NCBI RefSeq assembly: GCF_014837295.1
Contig: NZ_JACYHB010000004.1
Span: forward strand, 62,001 to 126,000
Source of the DNA: Cellulosimicrobium arenosum
GTDB taxonomy: Bacteria; Actinomycetota; Actinomycetes; Actinomycetales; Cellulomonadaceae
Length of the DNA: 64,000 nucleotides
Direction of reading: 5' to 3'
Below the pieces are notes generated by a model. That model saw only the letters and a list, made by a program, of their open reading frames with translations, made no database searches and was not told the origin of the DNA. The position numbers were made by a program, and so were the translations under genes. The number at the start of each line of letters is the position of its first letter. Position 1 is the first letter of the stretch. This document shows, piece by piece, positions 1-8,500 of the stretch.

Positions 1-1
1 G

Positions 2-490
2 ACTCCCGGCCACGGGCTGGAGTGGGCGCGGCTGCTGCTGCAGGTCGACGTCGCGGCGGGCACCCCCGGCGCCCGCACGGACGCCGCGGTCGCGCTGTTC
101 GACCGGGCCGTCGCCGACGGCTGGGACGGTGAGCACGGCGGCGGGTTCGTGTACACGGTCGACTGGTCGGGTGCGCCGGTCGAGCCGCGCCGCTACCACT
201 GGGTCGCCGCGGAGGCCGCCGCTGCTGCGGACGTGCTGGGACGCGTCACGGGCGAGGAACGCTACGCCGAGCTCGCGGCGGGCTGGTGGGCGTGGATCGA
301 CGCGAACCTCGTCGACCACGAGCGCGGCTCCTGGCACCACGAGCTCGACACGGCCAACCGCCCCGACGGCGTCACGTGGGTCGGCAAGCCGGACGTCTAC
401 CATGCGGCGCAGGCGGTCATCCTCCCGGATCTCCCCCTGACGGGCTCGCTGGCGGCGTCGGCCAAGGCGGCAGGCCGCATCCTCGGCTGA
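2..490 (+). CDS. AGE-family epimerase/isomerase, C-terminal part (truncated by window start)
   Basis: The frame is open from base 2 and carries a PGHGLEWARLLL segment, then a Trp-rich alpha-helical repeat (GWWAWIDANLVDHERGSWHHEL) and a closing GKPDVYHAAQA segment. This is the pattern of the N-acylglucosamine 2-epimerase (alpha6/alpha6-barrel) family, which includes mannose isomerases and cellobiose 2-epimerases. About 162 C-terminal residues of a usual ~400 are present, including part of the conserved His/Glu set. The exact sugar substrate cannot be told. A strong palindrome 5 nt after the stop probably ends the transcript. Confidence 0.8.
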   Translation, partial: TPGHGLEWARLLLQVDVAAGTPGARTDAAVALFDRAVADGWDGEHGGGFVYTVDWSGAPVEPRRYHWVAAEAAAAADVLGRVTGEERYAELAAGWWAWIDANLVDHERGSWHHELDTANRPDGVTWVGKPDVYHAAQAVILPDLPLTGSLAASAKAAGRILG

Positions 491-495
491 CCCCT

Positions 496-565
496 GCGAG
501 ATCGACCCGAGCGTGCCGACGTCGACCTACCGAGGGTCGATCTGGAACGCTCGGGTCGATCTCGC
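496..565. repeat. 70-bp nested palindrome (terminator or REP-like element)
   Basis: The 19-bp arms GCGAGATCGACCCGAGCGT (496-514) and ACGCTCGGGTCGATCTCGC (547-565) are perfect reverse complements. A second smaller stem, TCGACC (522-527) with GGTCGA (535-540), nests in the 32-nt loop. The element starts 5 nt after the epimerase stop and has no T tract. It is either a bidirectional terminator or a dispersed REP-like palindrome. An 11-base piece (GGTCGATCTCG) recurs near 29.8 kb. Confidence 0.7.
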
Positions 566-575
566 GGTGGGTGCT

Positions 576-581
576 TAGAGT
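576..581 (+). promoter_or_regulatory. -10 element TAGAGT, leaderless promoter
   Basis: TAGAGT ends 7 nt before the GTG at 589, so transcription should begin at or next to the start codon. No Shine-Dalgarno sequence precedes the gene. Confidence 0.5.
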
Positions 582-588
582 TGCCTGC

Positions 589-1071
589 GTGGTTGACATC
601 GATTCCCCGCCCCGGCTGCGCATCGTCGAGCTCGCCGCCGGCGACCCGCGCTGGGAGTCCGCGCTGCCCGTCCTGCAGGAGCTGCGGCCGCACCTGACCG
701 TCGAGCTCCTGGCACAGGTCCTCGCCGACGACGCACCCGGACCGCGCTTCCTCGCGGCGTTCGAGTCCGTGCCCGACGCCGCGACCGCGGCCCCGTCGGC
801 TCCCGCGGTCTGCCTCGGGGTCGCGGGGTGGCGCGTGATCGCGAACACGAGCACGGGGCGCAAGCTGTACGTCGACGACCTGGTCACGGCCTCCGGCGTC
901 CGGTCCGGCGGCGTCGGTGCGGCGCTGCTGGGCGAGCTCGAGCGCCGGGCCCGGGCGGCGGGGTGCACCGTGCTCGACCTCGACTCCGGCGTCCAGCGGT
1001 TCGATGCGCACCGGTTCTACCTGCGCGAACGCCTGAGCATCGTCTCGCACCACTTCGCGAAGACCCTCTGA
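589..1071 (+). CDS. GNAT-family N-acetyltransferase
   Basis: 160 residues with a GNAT core. The segment GVRSGGVGAALLGEL matches the acetyl-CoA-binding loop (R/Q-x-x-G-x-G/A type), followed by a beta strand VLDLDSGVQRFDAHRFYLRE, where a Tyr near the C-terminus is the usual general-acid position. The GTG at 589 was chosen over the in-frame GTG at 571 because a TAGAGT -10 sits 7 nt upstream of 589 and the palindrome ends at 565. The substrate is unknown. Confidence 0.7.
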   Translation: MVDIDSPPRLRIVELAAGDPRWESALPVLQELRPHLTVELLAQVLADDAPGPRFLAAFESVPDAATAAPSAPAVCLGVAGWRVIANTSTGRKLYVDDLVTASGVRSGGVGAALLGELERRARAAGCTVLDLDSGVQRFDAHRFYLRERLSIVSHHFAKTL

Positions 1072-1078
1072 CGCGCCG

Positions 1079-1300
1079 GTGGCCCCGTTCCAGCCGATCG
1101 ACCCCCTCACCGAGCGGGAGGAGGAGGTGCTCTCGCTGGTCGCGCGGGGCCAGACCAACGCCGAGATCGCCACCGAGCTCTTCGTCGGCCTGAGCACGGT
1201 CAAGACCCACGTCGCGTCGCTGATGACCAAGCTCGGAGTCCGCAACCGCGTCGAGGTCGCGGTGTGGGCATACGACACCAGACGTGTGCGAGCCGGCTGA
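1079..1300 (+). CDS. Stand-alone LuxR-type HTH domain (73 aa)
   Basis: The protein is only a GerE/LuxR C-terminal DNA-binding domain (PLTEREEEVLSLVARGQTN then NAEIATELFVGLSTVKTHVA), ending in the VAVWAYDTRRV tail typical of NarL-family response regulators. There is no receiver or sensor domain, and the upstream GNAT lies in another frame and ends 7 nt before. It may be a single-domain regulator or the remnant of a response regulator that lost its receiver. The start is a GTG without a clear ribosome-binding site, possibly coupled to the GNAT stop. Confidence 0.6.
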   Translation: MAPFQPIDPLTEREEEVLSLVARGQTNAEIATELFVGLSTVKTHVASLMTKLGVRNRVEVAVWAYDTRRVRAG

Positions 1301-1397
1301 GCGGGCAGGCCGCACGTCAGGCTGAGCGGCAGTGCCCGGTGCCTGCGGGCCCCTGACCTGCGACGGAGCCTGATCGTCCGGGGCGCGACCCTCGGCG

Positions 1398-3431
1398 TCA
1401 GCGCCTGTGGACACCGACCTCGGCTGCCTTCACCACGAACCAGACCCGCTCGCCCGGCGCGAGGCGCAGCTCGACGACGGCGCGTGGGGTGAGGTCGGCG
1501 GCGAGGTGGGGGCCGTCGTCGGGCCTGCGATCGCTGATCCTGCCGCCGGCGGGCCTGCCCCAGACGCGGACCAGGGGACCGTGTGGCTCGACGCTCGTGA
1601 CGACGACGGCGAACGCGTTGCGCGGGCTGCCCTCCGGCGTCGTGCGGTGCACGCCCACGGCGCGCGGCTCGAACACGGCGACCGCGGGGTCACCCACGGA
1701 AACGGGTTCGCCGGCGGTTCCGACGACGCGAGCGCCGGTCGCGGCGAGCGTGCACACCGCGTCGTCGACGGACTCGAGCGTGCCGGCGAGCAGGTTCACC
1801 CCGGCCAGGCGTGCGGCAAACCGTGACCGGGGCCGGGTCACGACGTCGGCGGCGGGTCCGTCCTCGACCACGCGCCCGGCCTCGAGCACGACGACGCGGT
1901 CCGCCAGGACCAGCACGTCCAGCAGGTCGTGGGTCACCAGGAGGGTGGTGCGGGGCTGGGCCCGCTGCGCGTCGTGCAAGGCGGTGCGCACGTGCTGGGC
2001 AACACCGACGTCGAGCGACGCGAGAGGTTCGTCGAGCAGGAGGACGTCCGGGTCCGTCGCCAGTGCGCGCGCCACGGAGGCTCGCTGCGCCTGGCCTCCG
2101 GACAGATCGGTCGCGCGGCGGCCGGCCAGCTCCACGATCCCGACCCGACCCAGCGCCCCCCGGGCCAGCTCGCGTGCCGCGCCCCGCGAGGCTCCGCGCG
2201 CGCGGGGGCCGAAGGCCGCGTTCGCCTCGACGCTCAGGTGCGCGAACAGCAGCGGACGCTGGCTCACCCAGGCGACGTGCCGCTCGCGGGCGTGGGCGCG
2301 GGACACGTCGGTGCCGTCGAGCACGACGCTCGACCCGCGCGCCGTCCGCGTGTCCAGCAGGCCCGCGACGACCTGCACGAGCGTGGACTTGCCCGCGCCG
2401 TTGTCGCCCAGGATCGCCACGACCTCGCCCGGTGCGACGTCGAGCTCGACGTTCACTCCGCGCTCCGGCACGACGGCGCGCACGTGCAGCGCGACCGGTG
2501 GCCGCGCCGCGGCCCGGTCGCCGGACCATGGCTCGACCTCGCCCGACCATGGCGCGACCTCGGCGGGCGCGGTGTCGCGGGGGGCGGGCGTGCCGTCGGG
2601 CCGCGGACGACGACGCGGGGTGCGGGCCGCGGTCGGGCCGCCGAGGAGGCCGGGGCCGTGGACCGCGGCGGTGATGACCACGGCGACCACGACGAGGACG
2701 AGCGACAGCGCGACCGCCGCGTCCGGGTCGGCGCTGCGCTGCAGGTAGATCTCGAGCGGGAGGGTCTGGGTGACGCCCTGCAGCGCGCCAGCGAACGTGA
2801 TGGTCGCGCCGAACTCGCCGAGCGCCCGCGCGAACGCGAGCACCGAGCCGGACGCGAGGGCGGGCAGGACGCGGGGGAGGGTGACGCGGCGCAGGACGGT
2901 CGTGGGTCGGGCGCCGAGCGTCGCCGCGACGTCCTCGAACCGAGTGTCCTGCGTGCGCAGCGCGCCCTCCATGCTCAGCACGAGGAACGGGAGGGCGACG
3001 AACGTCTGCGCCATGACCACCGCGGTCGTCGAGAACGCGATCGAGATCCCCAGCACCTCCAGGTGCTCGCCGATCAGCCCGCGCCGCCCGAACGTGTACA
3101 GCAGCGCGATGCCGCCGACCACCGGTGGCAGGACCAGCGGCAGCAGCACCAGCGAGCGGGCGACGCGCTGCCCCGGGAACGTGGTGCGTGCGAGCACCAG
3201 CGCCATCGGTGCGCCGAGGACCAGGCAGCACGCGGTCGCGGTCAGCGACGTCCGCAGCGACAGCCCGAGCGCGTCCAGCGCTTCGTCCGAGGTGATCAGC
3301 GCCCAGAGTCCGCCGGTCCCGTCGGGGCCGGGCGCGACGTCGACCCGCAGCACCAGAGCGGCCAGCGGGACCACGACGAACAGCGCCCCCAGCGCGGCCG
3401 GGACCAGCGTCCAGCGGGGCAGCCCGCGCAT
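1398..3431 (-). CDS. modBC: Fused molybdate ABC transporter permease-ATPase (ModB-ModC)
   Basis: 677 residues. Residues ~1-270 are a ModB-type inner-membrane permease with about six hydrophobic segments and the EAA-like loop ([20 protein letters not shown]). A ~50-residue Pro/Arg-rich linker follows. Residues ~320-677 are a ModC ATPase with Walker [10 protein letters not shown] (near 342), signature LSGGQAQR (near 442), Walker B VLLLDEP and a TOBE-like C-terminus that binds molybdate. Walker A has GDN where GPS or GPN is more usual. It starts 22 nt after modA on the same strand, so substrate-binding and translocating parts are co-transcribed. Tungstate is an alternative ligand. Confidence 0.92.
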   Translation of the reverse strand: MRGLPRWTLVPAALGALFVVVPLAALVLRVDVAPGPDGTGGLWALITSDEALDALGLSLRTSLTATACCLVLGAPMALVLARTTFPGQRVARSLVLLPLVLPPVVGGIALLYTFGRRGLIGEHLEVLGISIAFSTTAVVMAQTFVALPFLVLSMEGALRTQDTRFEDVAATLGARPTTVLRRVTLPRVLPALASGSVLAFARALGEFGATITFAGALQGVTQTLPLEIYLQRSADPDAAVALSLVLVVVAVVITAAVHGPGLLGGPTAARTPRRRPRPDGTPAPRDTAPAEVAPWSGEVEPWSGDRAAARPPVALHVRAVVPERGVNVELDVAPGEVVAILGDNGAGKSTLVQVVAGLLDTRTARGSSVVLDGTDVSRAHARERHVAWVSQRPLLFAHLSVEANAAFGPRARGASRGAARELARGALGRVGIVELAGRRATDLSGGQAQRASVARALATDPDVLLLDEPLASLDVGVAQHVRTALHDAQRAQPRTTLLVTHDLLDVLVLADRVVVLEAGRVVEDGPAADVVTRPRSRFAARLAGVNLLAGTLESVDDAVCTLAATGARVVGTAGEPVSVGDPAVAVFEPRAVGVHRTTPEGSPRNAFAVVVTSVEPHGPLVRVWGRPAGGRISDRRPDDGPHLAADLTPRAVVELRLAPGERVWFVVKAAEVGVHRR

Positions 3432-3453
3432 CAGCGCCTCCGGAGCGGCGCGG

Positions 3454-4296
3454 TCACGGCGCGCCGAACCCCGCGGTGCGCAGCGCCGCCTGCCCGTCGG
3501 GCCCGGTCACGTGGTCGACCCAGTCCTGCGCCAGCTCGGCCTGCTCCGGTCCCGCGTCCGACGCCGCGGACACCACCGCGATCGGGTACGTGTTGGTCGC
3601 GGCGCCCGTCTCGGGGACGTCCACGACACCGACGTCCTCGCCCGCCAGCGTCGCGTCCGTGACGTAGACGAGCCCGGCGTCGGCCTCGCCGGCGATGACC
3701 TTGCCGAGCACGTCGGTCACGTTGGCCTCCTCGCTCACGCGGTGGATCGTGGCGCCCGCCGCCTCCTCGACCGTGTCGGTGGCGCCGCCGCACGGCACCT
3801 CCGGTGCGCACACGACGACCTTGACGTCGTCACGCGCGAGGTCGGCGAAGTTCTCGATTCCGGCGGGGTTGCCGGGCGGTGTCACCACGGTGAGCGTGTT
3901 CGTCGCGAACGCGACGGGGTCGCTCGCGTCTCCAGCGTCGACGACGCGGTCCATGTTCCGCTCGTCCGCCGACGCGAGCACGTCCGCAGGTGCACCCGCG
4001 AGGATCTGGTCGCCGAGGTCGGAGGAACCGGCGAACGACAGCGCGACGTGCACGCCGTCGTGCTCGTCCTCGAAGTCGTCGGCGAGGTCCGCGAACACGT
4101 CCCGCAGCGACGCGGCCGCCAGCACGGTGAGCGTCCGGTCCTGCCCGCTGCCCGACGCCGCGCCGTCACCCCCGGAGTCCTCCCCGCCGCACGCGGTGAG
4201 CACCAGGGCGGTGGCGAGCCCGAGCGCGGCCGCGCGTACCTGGGTGCGGACCCCGACGGGGCGAGCCGACGGCGTCGGGCCGGAGGATGGCGTCAC
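3454..4296 (-). CDS. modA: Molybdate-binding lipoprotein ModA
   Basis: 280 residues with a lipoprotein signal peptide (lipobox LTAC, then GGEDSGG) and the periplasmic-binding fold of Mod[33 protein letters not shown] and [17 protein letters not shown]. The Ser/Ala positions that coordinate the oxyanion lie in the AAAS and AGSS loops. The GTG at 4296 overlaps the stop of the upstream regulator gene (GTGA), which indicates translational coupling, and places the signal peptide correctly. It delivers molybdate to the fused ModBC encoded next. Confidence 0.9.
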   Translation of the reverse strand: MTPSSGPTPSARPVGVRTQVRAAALGLATALVLTACGGEDSGGDGAASGSGQDRTLTVLAAASLRDVFADLADDFEDEHDGVHVALSFAGSSDLGDQILAGAPADVLASADERNMDRVVDAGDASDPVAFATNTLTVVTPPGNPAGIENFADLARDDVKVVVCAPEVPCGGATDTVEEAAGATIHRVSEEANVTDVLGKVIAGEADAGLVYVTDATLAGEDVGVVDVPETGAATNTYPIAVVSAASDAGPEQAELAQDWVDHVTGPDGQAALRTAGFGAP

Positions 4297-4697
4297 GCCG
4301 CACCGCCCGGTGTCTCGACCACGACGTTCGTCGCCTTGACCACGGCCACTGCGAGGCTGCCCGGCTCCAGGCCGAGCTCGCGCACCGCCTCGGTGCTCAT
4401 GAGCGACACGACGCGCTGCCCGCGACACAGCATCTCCACCTGGGACATCACCGTGTCGCTCACGACGTCCGTCACGAGCCCGACGAACCGGTTGCGCGCC
4501 GACCGTGCCACGCCGGACGGGTCCGGGGTCGGGTGCGCCTGGGCGGCGGCGAACGTGGCGAGCTGCGCGCCGTCGAGCACCTTGCGGCCGGCGTCGTCGG
4601 TGCTCGCGGGGAGGTCGCCGGCGTCGACCCACCGTCGCACCGTGTCGTCACTGACTCCGAGAAGGCTCGCGGCCTGGCTGATCCGATAATGCGGCAT
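4293..4697 (-). CDS. HTH-TOBE molybdate-responsive regulator
   Basis: 134 residues. The N-terminus (YRISQAASLLGVSDDTVRRW) is a MerR/excisionase-type helix-turn-helix. Residues ~65-130 form one TOBE/Mop domain (ARNRFVGLVTDVVSDTVMSQVEM then AVRELGLEPGSLAVAVVKAT), a molybdate-binding fold. This single-TOBE arrangement next to modABC is common in actinobacteria and serves as a ModE substitute. The ATG at 4697 was chosen because TATCGT lies 7 nt upstream (leaderless) and the HTH starts at once. It is the first gene of the mod operon and overlaps modA, so autoregulation is likely but inferred. Confidence 0.85.
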   Translation of the reverse strand: MPHYRISQAASLLGVSDDTVRRWVDAGDLPASTDDAGRKVLDGAQLATFAAAQAHPTPDPSGVARSARNRFVGLVTDVVSDTVMSQVEMLCRGQRVVSLMSTEAVRELGLEPGSLAVAVVKATNVVVETPGGAA

Positions 4698-4704
4698 GGA
4701 ATAG

Positions 4705-4710
4705 ACGATA
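4705..4710 (-). promoter_or_regulatory. -10 element TATCGT, leaderless promoter of the mod operon
   Basis: On the minus strand TATCGT ends 7 nt before the ATG at 4697. A weak -35-like TGTTCG lies 17 nt further upstream. The mRNA would start at the ATG. Confidence 0.55.
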
Positions 4711-4840
4711 GCCGCGCATCTGCGGGGCGAACACTGCATTCCGGGTGCAGCACTCGAGCTGGTCTGCAGCGCTCGACGGCGCGGACCGTACGCTGGCGGA
4801 CGTGAGGCCGACGACGCGGGGTCAGGGTGGAGTCAGTGGG

Positions 4841-5008
4841 ATGAGTCTTGTCGTCGAGGCACCTGCGGCGGCGGACGTGCTCGCGCTGCTGCACGAGCAT
4901 CTCGACGAGATGCACGCGACGTCGCCGCGCCACGGGTTCGTCGCGTGCCCGCCGTTCGCCGCCTACATGGACGACCCGAACAGCGTGTACCTGACGATCG
5001 CGCTCTGA
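4841..5008 (+). pseudogene. GNAT acetyltransferase with in-frame internal deletion
   Basis: The 55-codon frame begins like a GNAT N-terminus (VLALLHEHLDEMHATSP) and jumps directly to a GNAT C-terminus (RHGFVACPPFAAYMDDPNSV then YLTIAL). In the family as I know it these ends are separated by ~100 residues holding the acetyl-CoA-binding motifs, all absent here. The junction falls near 4921-4930. The reading frame is kept, but the product cannot bind acetyl-CoA. It is best called a deletion pseudogene. A Shine-Dalgarno is not obvious. Confidence 0.65.
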
Positions 5009-5036
5009 GACGGGCCGCTGACGCGACGGCCGGTCC

Positions 5037-5474
5037 TCAGGAGGGCTGCAGCTCCTGGGCGAGCATCACGATGATGCCGCTCGGCCCGCGCACGTAGCTG
5101 AGCCGGTAGACGTCCTGGTAGCTCGCCACCCCGCGCAGCGGGTAGCACCCGTGCCGTGCGGCGATCTCGAGCGAGGCGTCGATGTCGTCGACCGCGAAGG
5201 CGACGCGGTGCATGCCGATCTCGTGCGGGAGGGTGGGTTCCGTCTCGATCGCGTCGGGGTGAAGATACTCGAAGAGCTCGAGGCGGCCGTGTCCGTCGGG
5301 CGTCTGGAGCATCGCGATCTTCGCGTGGTTGCCGTCGAGCCCGACGGCGGTGTCGGCCCACTCGCCGCTGACCGTGTCGCGACCGACGACCGTGAGCCCG
5401 AGGTCCGTGAAGAAGGCGATCGTCGCCTCGATGTCCCGGACCGCGATGCCGACGTTCTCCAGCCTGATGCTCAT
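5037..5474 (-). CDS. VOC-superfamily (glyoxalase/bleomycin-resistance fold) protein
   Basis: 145 residues with two beta-alpha-beta-beta-beta units: RLENVGIAVRDIEATIAFFT, then GMHRVAFAVDDIDASLEIAA. Candidate metal ligands are the Glu in GRLELFEY, the His in MHRVAF and Asp residues, but no substrate can be named. The ATG at 5474 is preferred over the ATG at 5483, because the latter lies inside the TAGCAT -10 that sits 7 nt before 5474. Confidence 0.8.
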   Translation of the reverse strand: MSIRLENVGIAVRDIEATIAFFTDLGLTVVGRDTVSGEWADTAVGLDGNHAKIAMLQTPDGHGRLELFEYLHPDAIETEPTLPHEIGMHRVAFAVDDIDASLEIAARHGCYPLRGVASYQDVYRLSYVRGPSGIIVMLAQELQPS

Positions 5475-5481
5475 ACGCGGC

Positions 5482-5487
5482 ATGCTA
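5482..5487 (-). promoter_or_regulatory. -10 element TAGCAT, leaderless promoter of the VOC gene
   Basis: TAGCAT on the minus strand ends 7 nt before the ATG at 5474. Confidence 0.5.
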
Positions 5488-5502
5488 CCGATCAGGTACG
5501 AC

Positions 5503-5538
5503 GGCGGGCCGCCCCCCTCGTGAGGGGGACGGCCCGCC
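5503..5538. terminator. Strong GC hairpin after the GH2 gene
   Basis: GGCGGGCCG (5503-5511) pairs with CGGCCCGCC (5530-5538). After one mismatch the stem continues with CCCCC/GGGGG (5513-5517 and 5524-5528). It lies 36 nt beyond the GH2 stop and before the VOC promoter region. There is no clear U tract, as is usual in high-GC actinobacteria. Confidence 0.65.
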
Positions 5539-5574
5539 GGCGGGCATCCTGATCAGCCGCAGGCCGGCCGCAGG

Positions 5575-8500
5575 TCAGCCACAGCTGACCGCCGCGTACT
5601 CCGCGGTGACGACCGACTCGCGGCCGTCGGCGGAGTCGTCGGACAGGCGTGCCGTCACCGTCGCCGTGCCGGCCGACATCTCGCCGCGCACCCTGAAGCT
5701 CTGGTACGCGGACTTCCCCGGCGCCACGTCGTCGAAGGTCGTGGACCCCGCGGGCGTCGTGAGGGTGATGTCCACCGGCTCGTCCTCGTCGTTCACCGCA
5801 CGGACAGCGATGTACGGCGCGGACGCCAGGCACCGTCCGCTCGCCGTGGCCGTGACGGCCACCGGCTCCGAGTCGCCGCCCGCGTAGAGGTCGGCCACCT
5901 CGTCCGCGGTGAGGGCGTGGTCGAACGCCTGGACCTCGTCGATGTCACCGTCCCACCAGTCGCCGGGCTGGTGGTTGTACGCACCGCGACCGATCGAGAA
6001 CGAGCCCGTGCTCTGCACGGGGGTCGCGGCCTCCGCCTCGGAGACCTGCGAGCCGTCGACGAACAGCCGGACCTTGCCCGCCGCCGCGTCGTGGACGCCG
6101 ACGAGGTGGTACCAGCGCTCGAGCTCCGGGGTCGTGGGTAGCGTCGCACGCCGGCCGCCCGGCGTGCTGAACGCCCAGGCGCCCTGGCCGTACTGCAGGT
6201 AGAAGGGGTTCTCGGTGTTCGGGCCGTCCTGGCTCACGGCCGTGGCGTAGTTGCCGGGCAGCGAGTCGAGCGTGACCCACGCGGAGACCGAGTAGTCGCC
6301 GGTGGTGTCGACCACGGCGGTGTCCGTGTCGGCGGAGTCGCCGTCGCCGTCGCCGTCGAAGTGCAGGGCGGACCCGTGCACACCGTCGACCCAGGCCGCG
6401 TCACCGGAGAGCGTCAGGGGGCTGCTCCCGGAGGCGTCGGCCGACGTCGTCCCCTCGCCCTCGTCGAGCAGCCACTGCCCGCTGCCGGGCGCCGCGGGCG
6501 GCTCCGTCCCTGCTGCGGCACCGGCCGCGATGACCTTCTCGTTGATCGCCCGGACAGGGCCCGGGTCGACCTTGAGGACCTTGCGGTCGTAGGTCCAGAA
6601 CCCGTTGATCTCGTTCTCCAGGTCCGTGACCTGCGTGTACACCGAACCGGACAGGTCCGTGCGGGCGCGGTCCAGGTAGAACGTCCTGGTGTTGTCCACG
6701 TACTTCTGGGTGAACGCGGCGTTGTCCGGGACACCGCTGTAGATGGCGGCCGGGGCGCCGGGCCACAGGTGCCCGGGCGTGGGCAGCGTGAACCCGCCGT
6801 GCTCGCCGTCCATCGCGGCCCGGGTCTCGTCCGGGAAGGCGGGCTCGGTGTTCGTGTAGTCGTGGTGGTCGAGGATGTCGCCCGTCCCCGAGTCGCCCTT
6901 CGAGCTGCAGCAGTTGACGCCGCTGTGCGTGTTGACGACGCGCGACGGGTCGGCCGCCTTCACCTCGTCGGCGAACTCACCGGTCGCCTCGCGGTTCCAC
7001 TCGCCGAAGCCCTCGTTGAACAGGATCCACCCGATGACCGACGGCGAGTCGTGCAGCTCGCGCATGGTCTCGAAGCCCTCGTCCATGAACTCCTGCTGGC
7101 CCTCGGTGCCGGTGTAGTCGCCGGGGACGAAGTCCTGCCACACGAGCATGCCGATCTGGTCCGCGTGGTAGTACCAGCGGGCCGGCTCGACCTTGATGTG
7201 CTTGCGGATCGCGTTGAAGCCCAGGTCCTTCTGCGCCTGGATGTCGAACTCGAGCGCCTCGTCGCTCGGGGCGGTGTACAGGCCGTCGGGCCAGAACCCC
7301 TGGTCGAGCATCGCGAGCGAGAACGTCGGGTCGCCGTTGAGGACCAGCTTGGGCACGCCGCCCACGTCCTCGACCCCGACCGAGCGCATGCCGAAGTAGC
7401 TGTCGACGTGGTCGGCGGCTGTGTCGTCGGTGCCGTCGGTGAGCGTCACGTCGAGGTCGTACAGGTACGGGTCGTCCGGGGACCACAGGTGCGGACTCGG
7501 CACGGGCAGCGTCAGGTCCTGCCCGACGCCGCCGGTCACCCGCCCGACCTCGTCGCCGTCCGCGTCGGTCGCGATCGCGGTGACGGTCGCGTCGTCGGAC
7601 GCCCCGTCGGAGCGCACGTGCACGGCGAGGGACTGGTCGTCGACGTCGGGCGTCGTGACGAGCTCGTCGATCGACGCGTCGGCGACCGGCTCCATCCAGA
7701 CCGTCTGCCAGATGCCCGAGGACGCGGTGTAGAAGATCCCGCTCGGGTTCGGCGTCTGCTTTCCGCGGGGCTGGTCGTCACCGGTCGTGTCGGTGACGGC
7801 GACGACGATCTCCTGCGGCCCGGTGCCCACCAGGGCATCGGTGACGTCCGCGCTGAACGCGTCGTACCCGCCGGTGTGCTGCGCCACCTGGGTGCCGTTC
7901 ACCCACACCGTCGCCGTGTTGTCCACGGCGCCGAAGTTGAGGCGCAGGCGCTCGCCGTCGCCGATGTCCCAGCCGGCGGGCACGTCGACCTGCGTCCGGT
8001 AGAACATGTGGTCCTCGTGGCGCTCCAGGCCGGAGAGCTGGGACTCGACCGGGAACGGCACGACGATCCTCTCGTCGAGGTCCTTGCCGAACACGGGCTG
8101 CTCGCCCTCCGCGGCGCCGGCGAACTGCCACTCGCCGTTCAGGCTCTGCCACCGGTCGCGCACGAGCTGCGGACGCGGGTACTCGGGAAGCGGGTCCGTG
8201 GGGTCGAGGTCCTCGCCCCACTGCGTCATGAGACGGTGCTCGGAGCGGTTCGTCGCGGTCCGGATGACTTGCGGGACCGCCTCCCCGCCGACGGTGAGGG
8301 ACCCCTCGCCGTCGTACGAGACCTGGACCTTGGCCGTCTTCTGGACGGGCTCGTCGAGGTCCACGAGGACGACGGCGGGGTCGTTCGTCGACGGGGTGAC
8401 GGAACCGACGGGCATCGCGATGGTGTCGGACTCCACCGCGAGGTGCTCCGCCAGGTCCTCCGTGCCGGCGACGTCGTCGGTGAACGTCAGGCGCAGCTGG

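Noticed and set aside
1317-1373. TCAGGCT / AGCCTGA inverted repeat between the LuxR and modBC stops
   Set aside because: The arms are only 7 bp with a 43-nt spacer, which is too weak for a terminator and expected by chance in this composition.
3454-4632. Longer modA frame extending into the regulator gene
   Set aside because: The extension is Arg-rich and covers the HTH-TOBE gene in another frame. The GTG at 4296 gives a proper lipoprotein signal and a GTGA overlap.
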